Assembly (NCBI GenBank): GCA_015655415.1
Contig: JAATFB010000053.1
Span: 1-64,000, forward strand
Reading direction: 5' to 3'
DNA length: 64,000 nt
Source of the DNA: Actinomycetales bacterium
GTDB taxonomy: Bacteria; Actinomycetota; Actinomycetes; Actinomycetales; Microbacteriaceae
Shown here: piece by piece, positions 23,605-32,166 of the stretch
How positions within the stretch are numbered: position 1 is the first letter of the stretch
How the letters are laid out: each line of letters begins with the position of its first letter
Translations under genes and position numbers: made by a program
Notes under the pieces: generated by a model
Database searches by the model: none
What the model was told of the DNA's origin: nothing
Seen by the model: only the letters and a program-made list of their open reading frames with translations

Positions 23605-24363
23605 ATGATCGAGCACAGCGCGGAGCGGCACGCGCGGCCGGACGCAGCCGACGCGGCCGCCCGTGAGCCGCGGGTGACCGGCATCCAGCTGGCGGTGTCG
23701 ACCGTGATCTTCGCGCTGCGCACGGACGACCGGTTCGGCTCGGTCGGCTCGGCGCCGGGCCTCTGGCTGCCGCTGGTGCGGCGCATCCGCGAGCCGTTCG
23801 AGGGGCGCTGGGCGCTGCCCGGCGGCCCGCTTCACGACCGCGAGGACCTGGCCGATGCCGCCCTGCGCACCCTCGGGGAGACCACCGGCCTCGCGCCCCG
23901 GTATCTGGAGCAGCTCTACGCCTTCGGCGACGTGGACCGCTCCCCGGCGGCGCGCGTGGTGTCGATCGTCTACTGGGCGCTCGTCGGCTCCGACGAGGCG
24001 GCACGTGCCACCGTGGGGCAGAACGTGCGCTGGTTCCCCGCCGACGATCTGCCGCAGCTGGCCTTCGATCACAACCTCATCGTCGACTACGCGCTCTGGC
24101 GGCTGCGCAACAAGATGGAGTACTCCCGCATCGCGCACGCGCTGCTGGGAGAGACCTTCACGCTCTCGGAGCTGCGCGAGGTGCACGAGGCCGTGCTCGG
24201 AAGGCGGCTCGATCCCGCGAACTTCCGCAGGGCGATGGAGGCCTCCGACGCGCTGGTCGACACCGGCGAGCGCCTCACCGGCGCCAGGCATCGCCCGCCC
24301 CGGCTGTACCGCTACGACTCCTCCGTCCGCCTCGTCGACAACGGACCGCTCCCTCATCCGTGA
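23605..24363 (+). CDS. Nudix-domain protein, NrtR-like candidate NAD biosynthesis regulator
   Basis: GIQLAVSTVIFALR...RWALPGGPLHDREDLADAALRTLGETTGL with C-terminal winged-helix-like segment; immediately upstream of nadABC. Confidence 0.8.
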   Translation: MIEHSAERHARPDAADAAAREPRVTGIQLAVSTVIFALRTDDRFGSVGSAPGLWLPLVRRIREPFEGRWALPGGPLHDREDLADAALRTLGETTGLAPRYLEQLYAFGDVDRSPAARVVSIVYWALVGSDEAARATVGQNVRWFPADDLPQLAFDHNLIVDYALWRLRNKMEYSRIAHALLGETFTLSELREVHEAVLGRRLDPANFRRAMEASDALVDTGERLTGARHRPPRLYRYDSSVRLVDNGPLPHP

Positions 24364-24435
24364 GGACCGGCATCCGCGAGGACCCGCATCCGTGACCACC
24401 AGCACGAAGACCAGCACGAACAGAAGGCACCGATC

Positions 24436-25743
24436 ATGACCATCACCGCCTCGGTCGACCGCACGATCCGGCTCATCGCCTCCGGCACGGCATCCGGCGA
24501 GACCTGCACTCCCGAGCTCCTCGAGGCGCCGTGGGAGATCGACCTCGAAAGGCCGGGCTACGGTCCCGGCGCGTCGATGGCCGACCCGATCCCGGCCGAC
24601 TCGCCGCGGCAGGGCGAGCTGCCGCAGGAGTACCGAGAGGCGTCCGACGACGAGCTCGCCGGGCGCATCCGTGCCGCCAGGCGGCGGCTCGGAGACCGCG
24701 TGATGATCCTCGGACACTTCTACCAGCGCGAGGAGGTCGTGCGGTTCGCCGACTTCGTCGGCGACTCGTTCCAGCTCGCGAACGCCGCCAAGGCGAATCC
24801 CGCGGCGGAGGCGATCGTCTTCTGCGGGGTGCACTTCATGGCCGAGACCGCCGACATCCTCACCTCCGGCAGGCAGAGCGTGATCCTGCCCAATCTCGCG
24901 GCCGGCTGCTCGATGGCCGACATGGCAGACATCGACTCCGTCGAGGAGGCGTGGGAGCAGCTCATGGAGCTGTACGCCGACGAACGGCCTGACCCCGACG
25001 CCGGCGGCAGGGCACCGGTGATACCCGTCACCTACATGAACTCCTCGGCCGCGCTCAAGGCGTTCTGCGGGCGGCACGGCGGCATCGTGTGCACGTCCTC
25101 GAACGCGGCCACCGTGCTGCGTTGGGCGTTCGAACGCGGCAGTCGCGTGCTGTTCTTCCCGGATCAGCACCTGGGACGCAACACGGCCAAGGCGATGGGC
25201 GTCCCAGTGGAGCGGATGCCGCTGTGGAATCCGCGCAGACGCCTCGGGGGCAACGACGCCGAGTCGCTGCGCGACGCGCGGGTGATCCTCTGGCAGGGCT
25301 TCTGCTCCGTGCACAAGCGATTCACGGTGTCGCAGATCGAACGAGCGCGCGCCGAGCACGAGGACGTGCGGGTCATCGTCCACCCCGAGTGCTCGATGGA
25401 GGTCGTCGACGCCGCCGACGAACACGGTTCCACCGACTACATCGTCAAGGCGATCCAGGGCGCGCCGGCCGGCTCGACCTTCGCGATCGGCACCGAGATC
25501 AACCTGGTGCAGCGGCTGGCCGCGGAGTACCCGCAGCACACGATCTTCTGTCTCGACTCCGTCGTCTGCCCGTGCTCGACGATGTACCGCATCCACCCGG
25601 GCTATCTGGCATGGGTGCTGGAGTCGCTGGTGGAGGGACGGGTGGTGAACCGGGTGCAGGTGGACGAGGACACGGCCGCCGACGCCCGGATCGCGCTGGA
25701 ACGCATGCTCGCCGCACGTCCCGACACCACGATGGCGGCCTGA
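24436..25743 (+). CDS. nadA: Quinolinate synthase
   Basis: MILGHFYQREEVVRFADFVGDSFQLANAAKANPAAEAIVFCGVHFMAETADILT. Confidence 0.97.
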   Translation: MTITASVDRTIRLIASGTASGETCTPELLEAPWEIDLERPGYGPGASMADPIPADSPRQGELPQEYREASDDELAGRIRAARRRLGDRVMILGHFYQREEVVRFADFVGDSFQLANAAKANPAAEAIVFCGVHFMAETADILTSGRQSVILPNLAAGCSMADMADIDSVEEAWEQLMELYADERPDPDAGGRAPVIPVTYMNSSAALKAFCGRHGGIVCTSSNAATVLRWAFERGSRVLFFPDQHLGRNTAKAMGVPVERMPLWNPRRRLGGNDAESLRDARVILWQGFCSVHKRFTVSQIERARAEHEDVRVIVHPECSMEVVDAADEHGSTDYIVKAIQGAPAGSTFAIGTEINLVQRLAAEYPQHTIFCLDSVVCPCSTMYRIHPGYLAWVLESLVEGRVVNRVQVDEDTAADARIALERMLAARPDTTMAA

Positions 25744-25745
25744 CC

Positions 25746-27419
25746 GTGCCCGACAGATCGGGTGCACGACCGCGCGTCCTCGTCGTCGGGACCGGGATCG
25801 CAGGGCTCACCGCCGCTCTGCACGCCTCCGCATTCGCCGAGGTGACCGTGCTCACCAAGAGCACATTGGAGGAGAGCAACACGCGCTACGCGCAGGGCGG
25901 CATCGCCGCGGCGGTGTTCGATGACGACAGCAGCGGGCTGCACGCCGTCGACACGCTGCGGGCCGGGGCCGGACTCTGCGAGGAGGACGTCGTCGGCATC
26001 CTCTGCTCCGAGGGTCCCGCGCTGGTCCGCGAGCTGCAGCGCGTCGGCGTTCCGTTCGACCGCGACGCCGGGGACCTCGCGCGGGGCCTCGAGGCGGCAC
26101 ACTCCCGCGCCAGGATCCTGCACGCGGGCGGCGACGCGACCGGGCTCGCGATCGAGACGACGCTGGCGCGGCGCGCGCGGGCCCGTGATATCCGGATCGT
26201 GGAGCACACGATGCTCACCGACCTCGTCGTCGACGACGGTCGGGCCGTCGGCGTGCGGGCGCTGGACGCGACCGGAAGGGTGCTGACGTATGCGGCCGAG
26301 GCGGTAGTGCTCGCCACCGGCGGCGCCGGTCGGCTCTTCTCGCACACGACCAACCCCGCTGTGGCGACCGGCGACGGCGTGGCCGCCGCGTGGCGGGCCG
26401 GTGCACAGCTCGCGGACCTGGAGTTCTACCAGTTCCACCCGACCGCCCTGGCGGTGCCAGGCGGATGCCTGGTCTCCGAGGCGGTGCGCGGCGAGGGCGC
26501 CGTGCTGCTGGACGCCGACGGCACCCGGTTCATGAGATCCGTGCATCCGGACGCAGAGCTCGCCCCCCGTGACGTCGTGGCGCGCGGCATCGCCCGGCAG
26601 ATGGCCGAGACGGGCGGGATGCCTGTGCTGCTGGACGCGACGGGGCTGGGTCGCGATCTCCTCGGCCGCCGGTTCCCGACGATCCAGGCGGCCTGCCTCG
26701 CGGCCGGGCTCGACTGGGCCGCCGACCCGATCCCGGTCACGCCCGCCGCGCACTACTGGATGGGCGGGGTGCTGACCGACTCGTGGGCCCGGACGACGCT
26801 GCCCGGCCTGTTCGCGGTGGGCGAGGTCGCCTGCACCGGGGCGCAGGGCGCCAACCGGCTGGCCTCGAACTCTCTGCTGGAGGGCCTCGTCTTCGCGGCC
26901 CGCGCGTCGCGAGCCATCGCCGGCGCCGAGCTGCGTCGGTCGCCACTGCAGGAGACCGCAACGGCCGGCGCACCCCCCGGGCGCGCGGGAGCCACCGGTG
27001 CCGTGCGCGAGCTGATGTGGCGGCTCGCCGGGGTCGAGCGCGACGGCGACGGGCTGCGCGACGCCAGGGACATCCTGGCCCGGCTGACGCGCTCCGCCGG
27101 CGTCAGCGATCGCGGCGGTGACGCCGGGACCACGGACGACGTCACGAGGAGTCCCTTCACCGTTCACGAGCACCGCAACCTGCTGACGCTGGCGACGCTT
27201 CTCGTTCGTTCCGCGCTCGCCCGCGAGGAGTCGCGCGGCGCGCACCACCGCAGGGACTTCCCGCTGACGAACGCCGTCGCCGCGCACAGCGTCGTCGATT
27301 CGGCAGGCGACGTGTCGACCCGTCTGGCAGGAGCGCTCGCGGTCCCACCGTCGGCCGACGTCATGGACGCGGCATCCGCCCGGGAGGGCGCCATCGGAGA
27401 GGCGGTCGCCACGTGCTGA
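25746..27419 (+). CDS. nadB: L-aspartate oxidase
   Basis: VPDRSGARPRVLVVGTGIAGLTAALHASAFAEVTVLTKSTLEESNTRYAQGGIAAA. Confidence 0.96.
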   Translation: MPDRSGARPRVLVVGTGIAGLTAALHASAFAEVTVLTKSTLEESNTRYAQGGIAAAVFDDDSSGLHAVDTLRAGAGLCEEDVVGILCSEGPALVRELQRVGVPFDRDAGDLARGLEAAHSRARILHAGGDATGLAIETTLARRARARDIRIVEHTMLTDLVVDDGRAVGVRALDATGRVLTYAAEAVVLATGGAGRLFSHTTNPAVATGDGVAAAWRAGAQLADLEFYQFHPTALAVPGGCLVSEAVRGEGAVLLDADGTRFMRSVHPDAELAPRDVVARGIARQMAETGGMPVLLDATGLGRDLLGRRFPTIQAACLAAGLDWAADPIPVTPAAHYWMGGVLTDSWARTTLPGLFAVGEVACTGAQGANRLASNSLLEGLVFAARASRAIAGAELRRSPLQETATAGAPPGRAGATGAVRELMWRLAGVERDGDGLRDARDILARLTRSAGVSDRGGDAGTTDDVTRSPFTVHEHRNLLTLATLLVRSALAREESRGAHHRRDFPLTNAVAAHSVVDSAGDVSTRLAGALAVPPSADVMDAASAREGAIGEAVATC

Positions 27420-28306
27420 CCCGGCAGATCATCGACCGCATAGTGCGAACCGCGCTCGACGAGGACGCACCATGGGGTGACGTGACCAGCGAGCTCTTCG
27501 TCCCGGCCGAGGCGACCGCCTCTGCCCGGCTCGTCGCCCGCGAGCCTGGGGTGTTCTCCGGGGCGGAGGTGCTCGTTCGCACGATGAACGCGGTCGACGA
27601 GCGCATCGTGGTGGACATCCTCGTCGAGGATGGGACGGCCTTCGAGGCGGGGCACACGCTGGCCCGCCTCGAAGGGCCGGCGAGGGGCATCCTGCGCGGG
27701 GAGCGCGTCGCCCTCAACCTGGTGCAGCGCATGAGCGGCATCGCCACGCTCACGTCGCGCTATGTGGCGCTGGTCGCCGGAACGGATGCCCGCATCGTCG
27801 ACACGCGCAAGACCACCCCCGGCCTGCGTGCGCTCGAACGACACGCCGTGGTCTGCGGAGGGGGACACAACCACCGCAACTCGCTGTCGGACGCCGTGAT
27901 GGCCAAGGACAACCACCTCGCCGTGCTCACTGCCAGCGGTATCTCGGTCACCGACGCCATACGGGCGGTGCGGCGCAGGCTCGGCCACACCACCCACCTG
28001 GAGGTGGAGGTGGATCGCCTCGACCAGATAGAGCCCGTGCTCGAAGGCGGAGTCGACACGATCATGCTCGACAACTTCACCCTCGACGAGCTGCGCCAGG
28101 GGGTTGCGCAGGTGAACGGCCGGGCACTCGTGGAGGCGAGCGGAAACGTCAGCCTCGACACCGTCGCCGCCATCGCCGCCACGGGCGTCGACGTGATCTC
28201 GGTCGGAGCGCTCACGCACAGCGTGCGATCCCTCGACCTGGGCCTCGACGTCGACATCGAACCCGTGGCCGCCGCGGAGCACGCCGGACGCTCGGCGCGG
28301 GGCTGA
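27413..28306 (+). CDS. nadC: Nicotinate-nucleotide pyrophosphorylase (carboxylating)
   Basis: DEDAPWGDVTSELFVPAEATASARLVAREPGVFSG...NLVQRMSGIATLT; overlaps nadB. Confidence 0.97.
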   Translation: MLTRQIIDRIVRTALDEDAPWGDVTSELFVPAEATASARLVAREPGVFSGAEVLVRTMNAVDERIVVDILVEDGTAFEAGHTLARLEGPARGILRGERVALNLVQRMSGIATLTSRYVALVAGTDARIVDTRKTTPGLRALERHAVVCGGGHNHRNSLSDAVMAKDNHLAVLTASGISVTDAIRAVRRRLGHTTHLEVEVDRLDQIEPVLEGGVDTIMLDNFTLDELRQGVAQVNGRALVEASGNVSLDTVAAIAATGVDVISVGALTHSVRSLDLGLDVDIEPVAAAEHAGRSARG

Positions 28307-28311
28307 GCAGG

Positions 28312-29475
28312 ATGTCCGCGCTCTACCTCGACGCCGCGGCGTCGACACCGGTGCGCCGCGCGGCCCTGGAGGCGGCGTGGCCGTTGCTGACCGGCGAGTT
28401 CGGCAACCCGTCGAGCGTCCACGAGCCAGGTCTGCGCGCCGCGGCCGCCCTGCGCGACGCCCGCGCCCGCGTGGCCGCCGTGCTCGGCTGTCGCGCCTCA
28501 GATGTCGTCTTCACCTCCGGCGGCACCGAGGGCGACAACCTGGCGATCAAGGGCATCGCCCTCGCCGGTCCACGCGGCCGGCACCTCGTCACCACCGCGA
28601 CCGAGCACGAGGCCGTGCTGGAGTCCGCGGACTTCCTACGACGCCGGCACGGGTTCGAGGTCGACCTGATCCCGCTGGACTCATCGGGACGCGTGACCCC
28701 CACGGCGCTGGAATCGGTGCTGCGGCCGGACACCACGCTCGTCTCGGTCGCGTATGCCAACAACGAGATCGGCACGGTGCAGCCCATCGCCGAGCTCGCC
28801 GCTACGGCGCACGCCGTCGGCGCCAGGTTCCACACCGACGCGGTGCAGGCGGCGGGCCGGCTCCCGCTCGACGTGGCCGCGCTGGGCGTCGACTCCCTCT
28901 CGTTCTCGGGGCACAAGGTCGGCGCTCCGAAGGGCTCTGGCGCGGTCTACGTGCGTGGAGCCGTGCCCGTTGAGCCCCTGCTGCACGGTGGCGGCCAGGA
29001 ACGCGGCAGGCGCTCCGGCACCGAGAACGTGGCGTTCGCGGCGGCACTCGCCGTGGCGCTGGAGTCCGCCGAGCACGAGCGGATCGAGAGGGGCGGGGCC
29101 GGCGCATCGACCGGATACGTCGTCGCCGACTCGCAGCGGGACGCGTTCGTCGCCCGCGTGCTCCGGGCCGTCCCGGGGTCGAGGCTGACGGGTCATCCGG
29201 CCGAGCGCGTGCCGGGCCACGCGTCGTTCGTGTTCGACGGCGCGAACGGCGAGACGGTGCTGCTGGAGCTGGAGCGGCGCGGGGTGATCGCCTCCAGCGG
29301 ATCGGCGTGCGCGGCCGGCAGCACGGAACCCTCGCACGTTCTGCTCGCCATCGGCCTGTCGGAGGATGCCGCCCGCTCGGCCGTCCGTCTCAGCTGGTCG
29401 GACGCCTCCGCCGCCGACCTCGACCAGGCGGCGAAAGCGCTCATCGCCGCAGTCGCGGCGGTGCGGGCGATCTGA
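28312..29475 (+). CDS. Cysteine desulfurase (NifS/IscS family)
   Basis: MSALYLDAAASTPVRRAALEAAW...SFSGHKVGAPKGSGAVYVR; GSACAAGSTEPSHVLLAIG. Confidence 0.93.
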   Translation: MSALYLDAAASTPVRRAALEAAWPLLTGEFGNPSSVHEPGLRAAAALRDARARVAAVLGCRASDVVFTSGGTEGDNLAIKGIALAGPRGRHLVTTATEHEAVLESADFLRRRHGFEVDLIPLDSSGRVTPTALESVLRPDTTLVSVAYANNEIGTVQPIAELAATAHAVGARFHTDAVQAAGRLPLDVAALGVDSLSFSGHKVGAPKGSGAVYVRGAVPVEPLLHGGGQERGRRSGTENVAFAAALAVALESAEHERIERGGAGASTGYVVADSQRDAFVARVLRAVPGSRLTGHPAERVPGHASFVFDGANGETVLLELERRGVIASSGSACAAGSTEPSHVLLAIGLSEDAARSAVRLSWSDASAADLDQAAKALIAAVAAVRAI

Positions 29476-29527
29476 GACGCGGCAGCCGGACGTGGCAGGC
29501 GCGTGCCACTGACGCGAAGATGGATGC

Positions 29528-29926
29528 ATGACGGCATCCGACATCATCCCCGCCCACCTGCTGCCGATGCTCACCGAGCCGAACTTCGGCTTCCTCGGCA
29601 CGATCCGACCCGACGACACCGTTCAGGTGAACCCGATGTGGTTCGAGTTCGACGGCGAGCACATCCGGTTCACGCACACCACGAAGCGACAGAAGTACCG
29701 CAACCTCCAGCACAACCCGTCGATGAGCCTGGCCGTCGTGCGCCACGGCGACTTCTACCGCTATCTGGAGGTGCGCGGGCGGCTCGTCGAGATCGTCCCG
29801 GACCCAGAGGGCGAGTTCTACGTGCGGCTGGGGAAGCGGTACGGCGACGCGGATGCCCAGCCGCCGGCGGACCGCGCCGACCGGGTCATCCTCGTGATGA
29901 GCGTGGAGCACGCGACCACGAACTGA
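29528..29926 (+). CDS. PPOX-class (pyridoxamine 5'-phosphate oxidase-like, possibly F420-dependent) protein
   Basis: NFGFLGTIRPDDTVQVNPMWFEFDGEHIRFTHTTKRQKYRNLQHNPSMSL. Confidence 0.88.
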   Translation: MTASDIIPAHLLPMLTEPNFGFLGTIRPDDTVQVNPMWFEFDGEHIRFTHTTKRQKYRNLQHNPSMSLAVVRHGDFYRYLEVRGRLVEIVPDPEGEFYVRLGKRYGDADAQPPADRADRVILVMSVEHATTN

Positions 29927-30116
29927 GCCTGTCCCCCGACCCACTCGGACCCCGAAAGCCGGCCGCCCGGAACCTCGCCGAGGGCGTCGGCGCCGAACGT
30001 GTCAACCCCTGCAGCGCGCCGGACGACGCGACATATCCTCTCGTGGTCGGGCGGAGGACGGCGCTGCGGCGTGATCCTCCCCCGCGTGAGAGGTACGAGA
30101 GTCGAGGAGGAGAGAG

Positions 30117-30665
30117 ATGGCCGAGCTGGACGGCGTGAAGGTCGCATTCCTGGCGACGAACGGGTTCGAAGACGCGGAGCTGACCTCGCCGTGGCAGGCG
30201 CTCAGCGAGGCGGGTGCGGCGCTGACCCTGGTCTCCCCGGAGCAGGGCTCGATCACGGGCGAACACGGTCACACCCAGCGGGTGGATGCGGCGCCGGCGG
30301 ACGTGCAGGCAGCCGAGTTCGACGCGCTCGTGCTGCCCGGCGGTGTGGTGAACGCCGACCATCTCCGGATCGACCAGCCGTCCGTGGCGTTCACGAGAGC
30401 GTTCTTCGAGCAGCACAAGCCGGTCGGCGCGATCTGCCATGCGCCGTGGATCCTGATCGAGGCCGGCGTGGTCGACGGCCGCCGCCTGACCAGCTACGCG
30501 AGCCTGAAGACCGACCTGCGCAACGCGGGAGCCGACTGGGTTGACGAGGAGGTCGTCGTCGACCAGGGGCTGGTGACCAGCCGGACCCCGGACGACCTGC
30601 CGGCGTTCGACGCCAAGGTGGTCGAGGAGATCGGCGAGGGACGGCACGCGGGCCAGACCGTCTGA
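30117..30665 (+). CDS. DJ-1/PfpI-family glutamine amidotransferase-like protein
   Basis: VAFLATNGFEDAELTSPWQALSEAGA...VGAICHAPWILIEAGVVDGRRLTSYASLKTDL; strong GGAGG upstream. Confidence 0.92.
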   Translation: MAELDGVKVAFLATNGFEDAELTSPWQALSEAGAALTLVSPEQGSITGEHGHTQRVDAAPADVQAAEFDALVLPGGVVNADHLRIDQPSVAFTRAFFEQHKPVGAICHAPWILIEAGVVDGRRLTSYASLKTDLRNAGADWVDEEVVVDQGLVTSRTPDDLPAFDAKVVEEIGEGRHAGQTV

Positions 30666-30689
30666 CACGCGGCCGCTCCGGTGCGGCGA

Positions 30690-30954
30690 GCAGGCGCTGT
30701 GTGCAGCTCGTCGTTCCGCGCAGTATCGCCGGTGGTTCGTGAGCTGTGCAACAGCGGCGGGGCCGTGCTTGACCGTGTCGTGCACGGCGAGTCCTTCGTC
30801 GTCACCCGGGACGGCGCCCCGGTGGCCGGGCTGTCCCCGCTGCGCCGCGCAGCGCTCCGGCCGCTGAGCTGATCGCCCGGCGGCGCGCACTCCCCGCGGT
30901 CGACCCGTCGCGGCTTCGCCGCGACATCGACGACGTGATGGACCCGTCACTGTG
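30690..30954 (+). pseudogene. Frameshifted Phd/YefM-like antitoxin remnant
   Basis: SPVVRELCNSGGAVLDRVVHGESFVVTRDGAPVAGLSPLRRAALR in one frame, continuing in another as AELIARRRALPAVDPSRLRRDIDDVMDPSL*. Confidence 0.75.
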
Positions 30955-30983
30955 AGCGCTCCCGCGGAGTCGCTCCCCGCGGG

Positions 30984-31184
30984 GTGTTGGACACCTCGAG
31001 CGTGATCGTGCTCGGTCGGGTCTCGGACCCCGCGCAGCTCCCCGACGACTGCGCCATCAGCGCGATCGCCACGACCGCGCTAGCGAATGATCTGCCCCTG
31101 TTCACCTGCGACCCCTCCGATTTCGCCGGCGTCGACGGACTCGAGCTCCACGCCGTCTCCGCAGAACCGCTGCCGAGCACCTGA
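30984..31184 (+). pseudogene. Internally deleted PIN-domain (VapC-like) toxin remnant
   Basis: MLDTSSVIVLGRVSDPAQLPDDCAISAI joined to ATTALANDLPLFTCDPSDFAGVDGLELHAVS: N- and C-terminal ends of a PIN toxin with the middle missing. Confidence 0.75.
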
Positions 31185-31261
31185 GGGGTGTCCCGGCAAT
31201 GCTGCCGCGAGTCGCAAGCCGACCAGCGTGAACCGCTGCGGCGGAACTCGACCACGTGGGA

Positions 31262-31804
31262 TCACCGACAGGCGCGAGCGCCGGACGCGGACCCCGAGCA
31301 GGACGGCCGGACCAGAGTCAGCTCGAGAACCGGAACTCCACCACGTTTCGATGGATATGGCCATCTGCTCGGAGAACTGTCGACACCTCGACTCCACGGG
31401 TTGATGACGGCCACGTCGAGAGAATCGAAGTCCTTGACGTTGCGCGTGACGACGGTCAGGCCATGGACGGCCGCCGTAGCCGCGATCAGGGCGTCGCGCT
31501 CCGGCCTGGGATCGGGAACATGGAGCCGCGCCGCACAACGCGCAACGGACACATCCACGGCGAGAATCCGGCGGCCGAAGGCATCGAGCAGTTCGGCGTC
31601 GAGCCACGTCTGCAGGCGCCCTGCTTGCCCTCGGTCATGCCGAGCCAACCGCTCGATCCCGACCTGGACTTCCAGGACGGTGATCACCGAGAGGTAGAGA
31701 TCGGACGTCACACGCGCAGCGACCCAGGCGCGCACGCCGGGATCTGCCTTGCGCTCCGATTTGCGGAGCTCACTGACAACGTTGGTGTCGAGTAGATAGC
31801 TCAC
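31262..31804 (-). CDS. VapC/FitB-like PIN-domain toxin with a C-terminal extension
   Basis: MSYLLDTNVVSELRKSERKADPGVRAWV...RPERDALIAATAAVHGLTVVTRNVKDFDSLDVAVINPW; acidic residues at PIN-typical positions. Confidence 0.9.
   Translation of the reverse strand: MSYLLDTNVVSELRKSERKADPGVRAWVAARVTSDLYLSVITVLEVQVGIERLARHDRGQAGRLQTWLDAELLDAFGRRILAVDVSVARCAARLHVPDPRPERDALIAATAAVHGLTVVTRNVKDFDSLDVAVINPWSRGVDSSPSRWPYPSKRGGVPVLELTLVRPSCSGSASGARACR
31318..31346. repeat. Copy of the ychF 3' end (26/29 match to 32167-32195)
   Basis: TCAGCTCGAGAACCGGAACTCCACCACGT vs TCAGTTGGAGAATCGGAACTCCACCACGT; minus strand encodes VVEFRFSS* vs VVEFRFSN*. Confidence 0.85.
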
Positions 31805-32046
31805 AGCTCGGGGACCGCGAGCTCGATGCGGGCGGGCTCGAACTCGATATCGATGTCATCGTCCATGCTCAGACGATCGACGAGCGATGCCCCCCTCTCA
31901 CCCATCCGGCGGTACTCATCGATCGACAGAAGTACGTAGGCCGGCTCACCGCGATCAGTGATCACAACCGGCCCGCTGTCGGCCTCGCGTTTTGCGGCGC
32001 TGACATCACGGTTGAACTCGCGCGCGGTCATCGTCGCCGTCGCCAT
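31801..32046 (-). CDS. Phd/YefM-family antitoxin
   Basis: MATATMTAREFNRDVSAAKREADSGPVVITDRGEPAYVLLSIDEYRRM; overlaps the PIN toxin start. Alternative start ATG at 32031. Confidence 0.9.
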   Translation of the reverse strand: MATATMTAREFNRDVSAAKREADSGPVVITDRGEPAYVLLSIDEYRRMGERGASLVDRLSMDDDIDIEFEPARIELAVPEL

Positions 32047-32060
32047 CGCCTCCGCTGCCT

Positions 32061-32076
32061 GTAGGTACGTACCTAC
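32061..32076. promoter_or_regulatory. 16-bp perfect palindrome, candidate TA autoregulatory operator
   Basis: GTAGGTACGTACCTAC, 14 bp upstream of the antitoxin start. Confidence 0.6.
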
Positions 32077-32166
32077 GTTACGTCGCGCAACGCCGGCGGG
32101 CAAGCACTCGAGGCCATCCGACTCGCCGCGTCGAGAACCTCACCACGTGGCGTCGCGCGAACCGAA

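Noticed and set aside
23413-25767. 784-aa minus-strand ORF
   Set aside because: Antisense shadow of the Nudix gene and nadA; low-complexity composition.
30947-31255. 102-aa minus ORF beginning MVEFRRSG
   Set aside because: Not a credible protein; its start coincides with a weak ychF-tail echo and the rest is antisense to the PIN toxin remnant.
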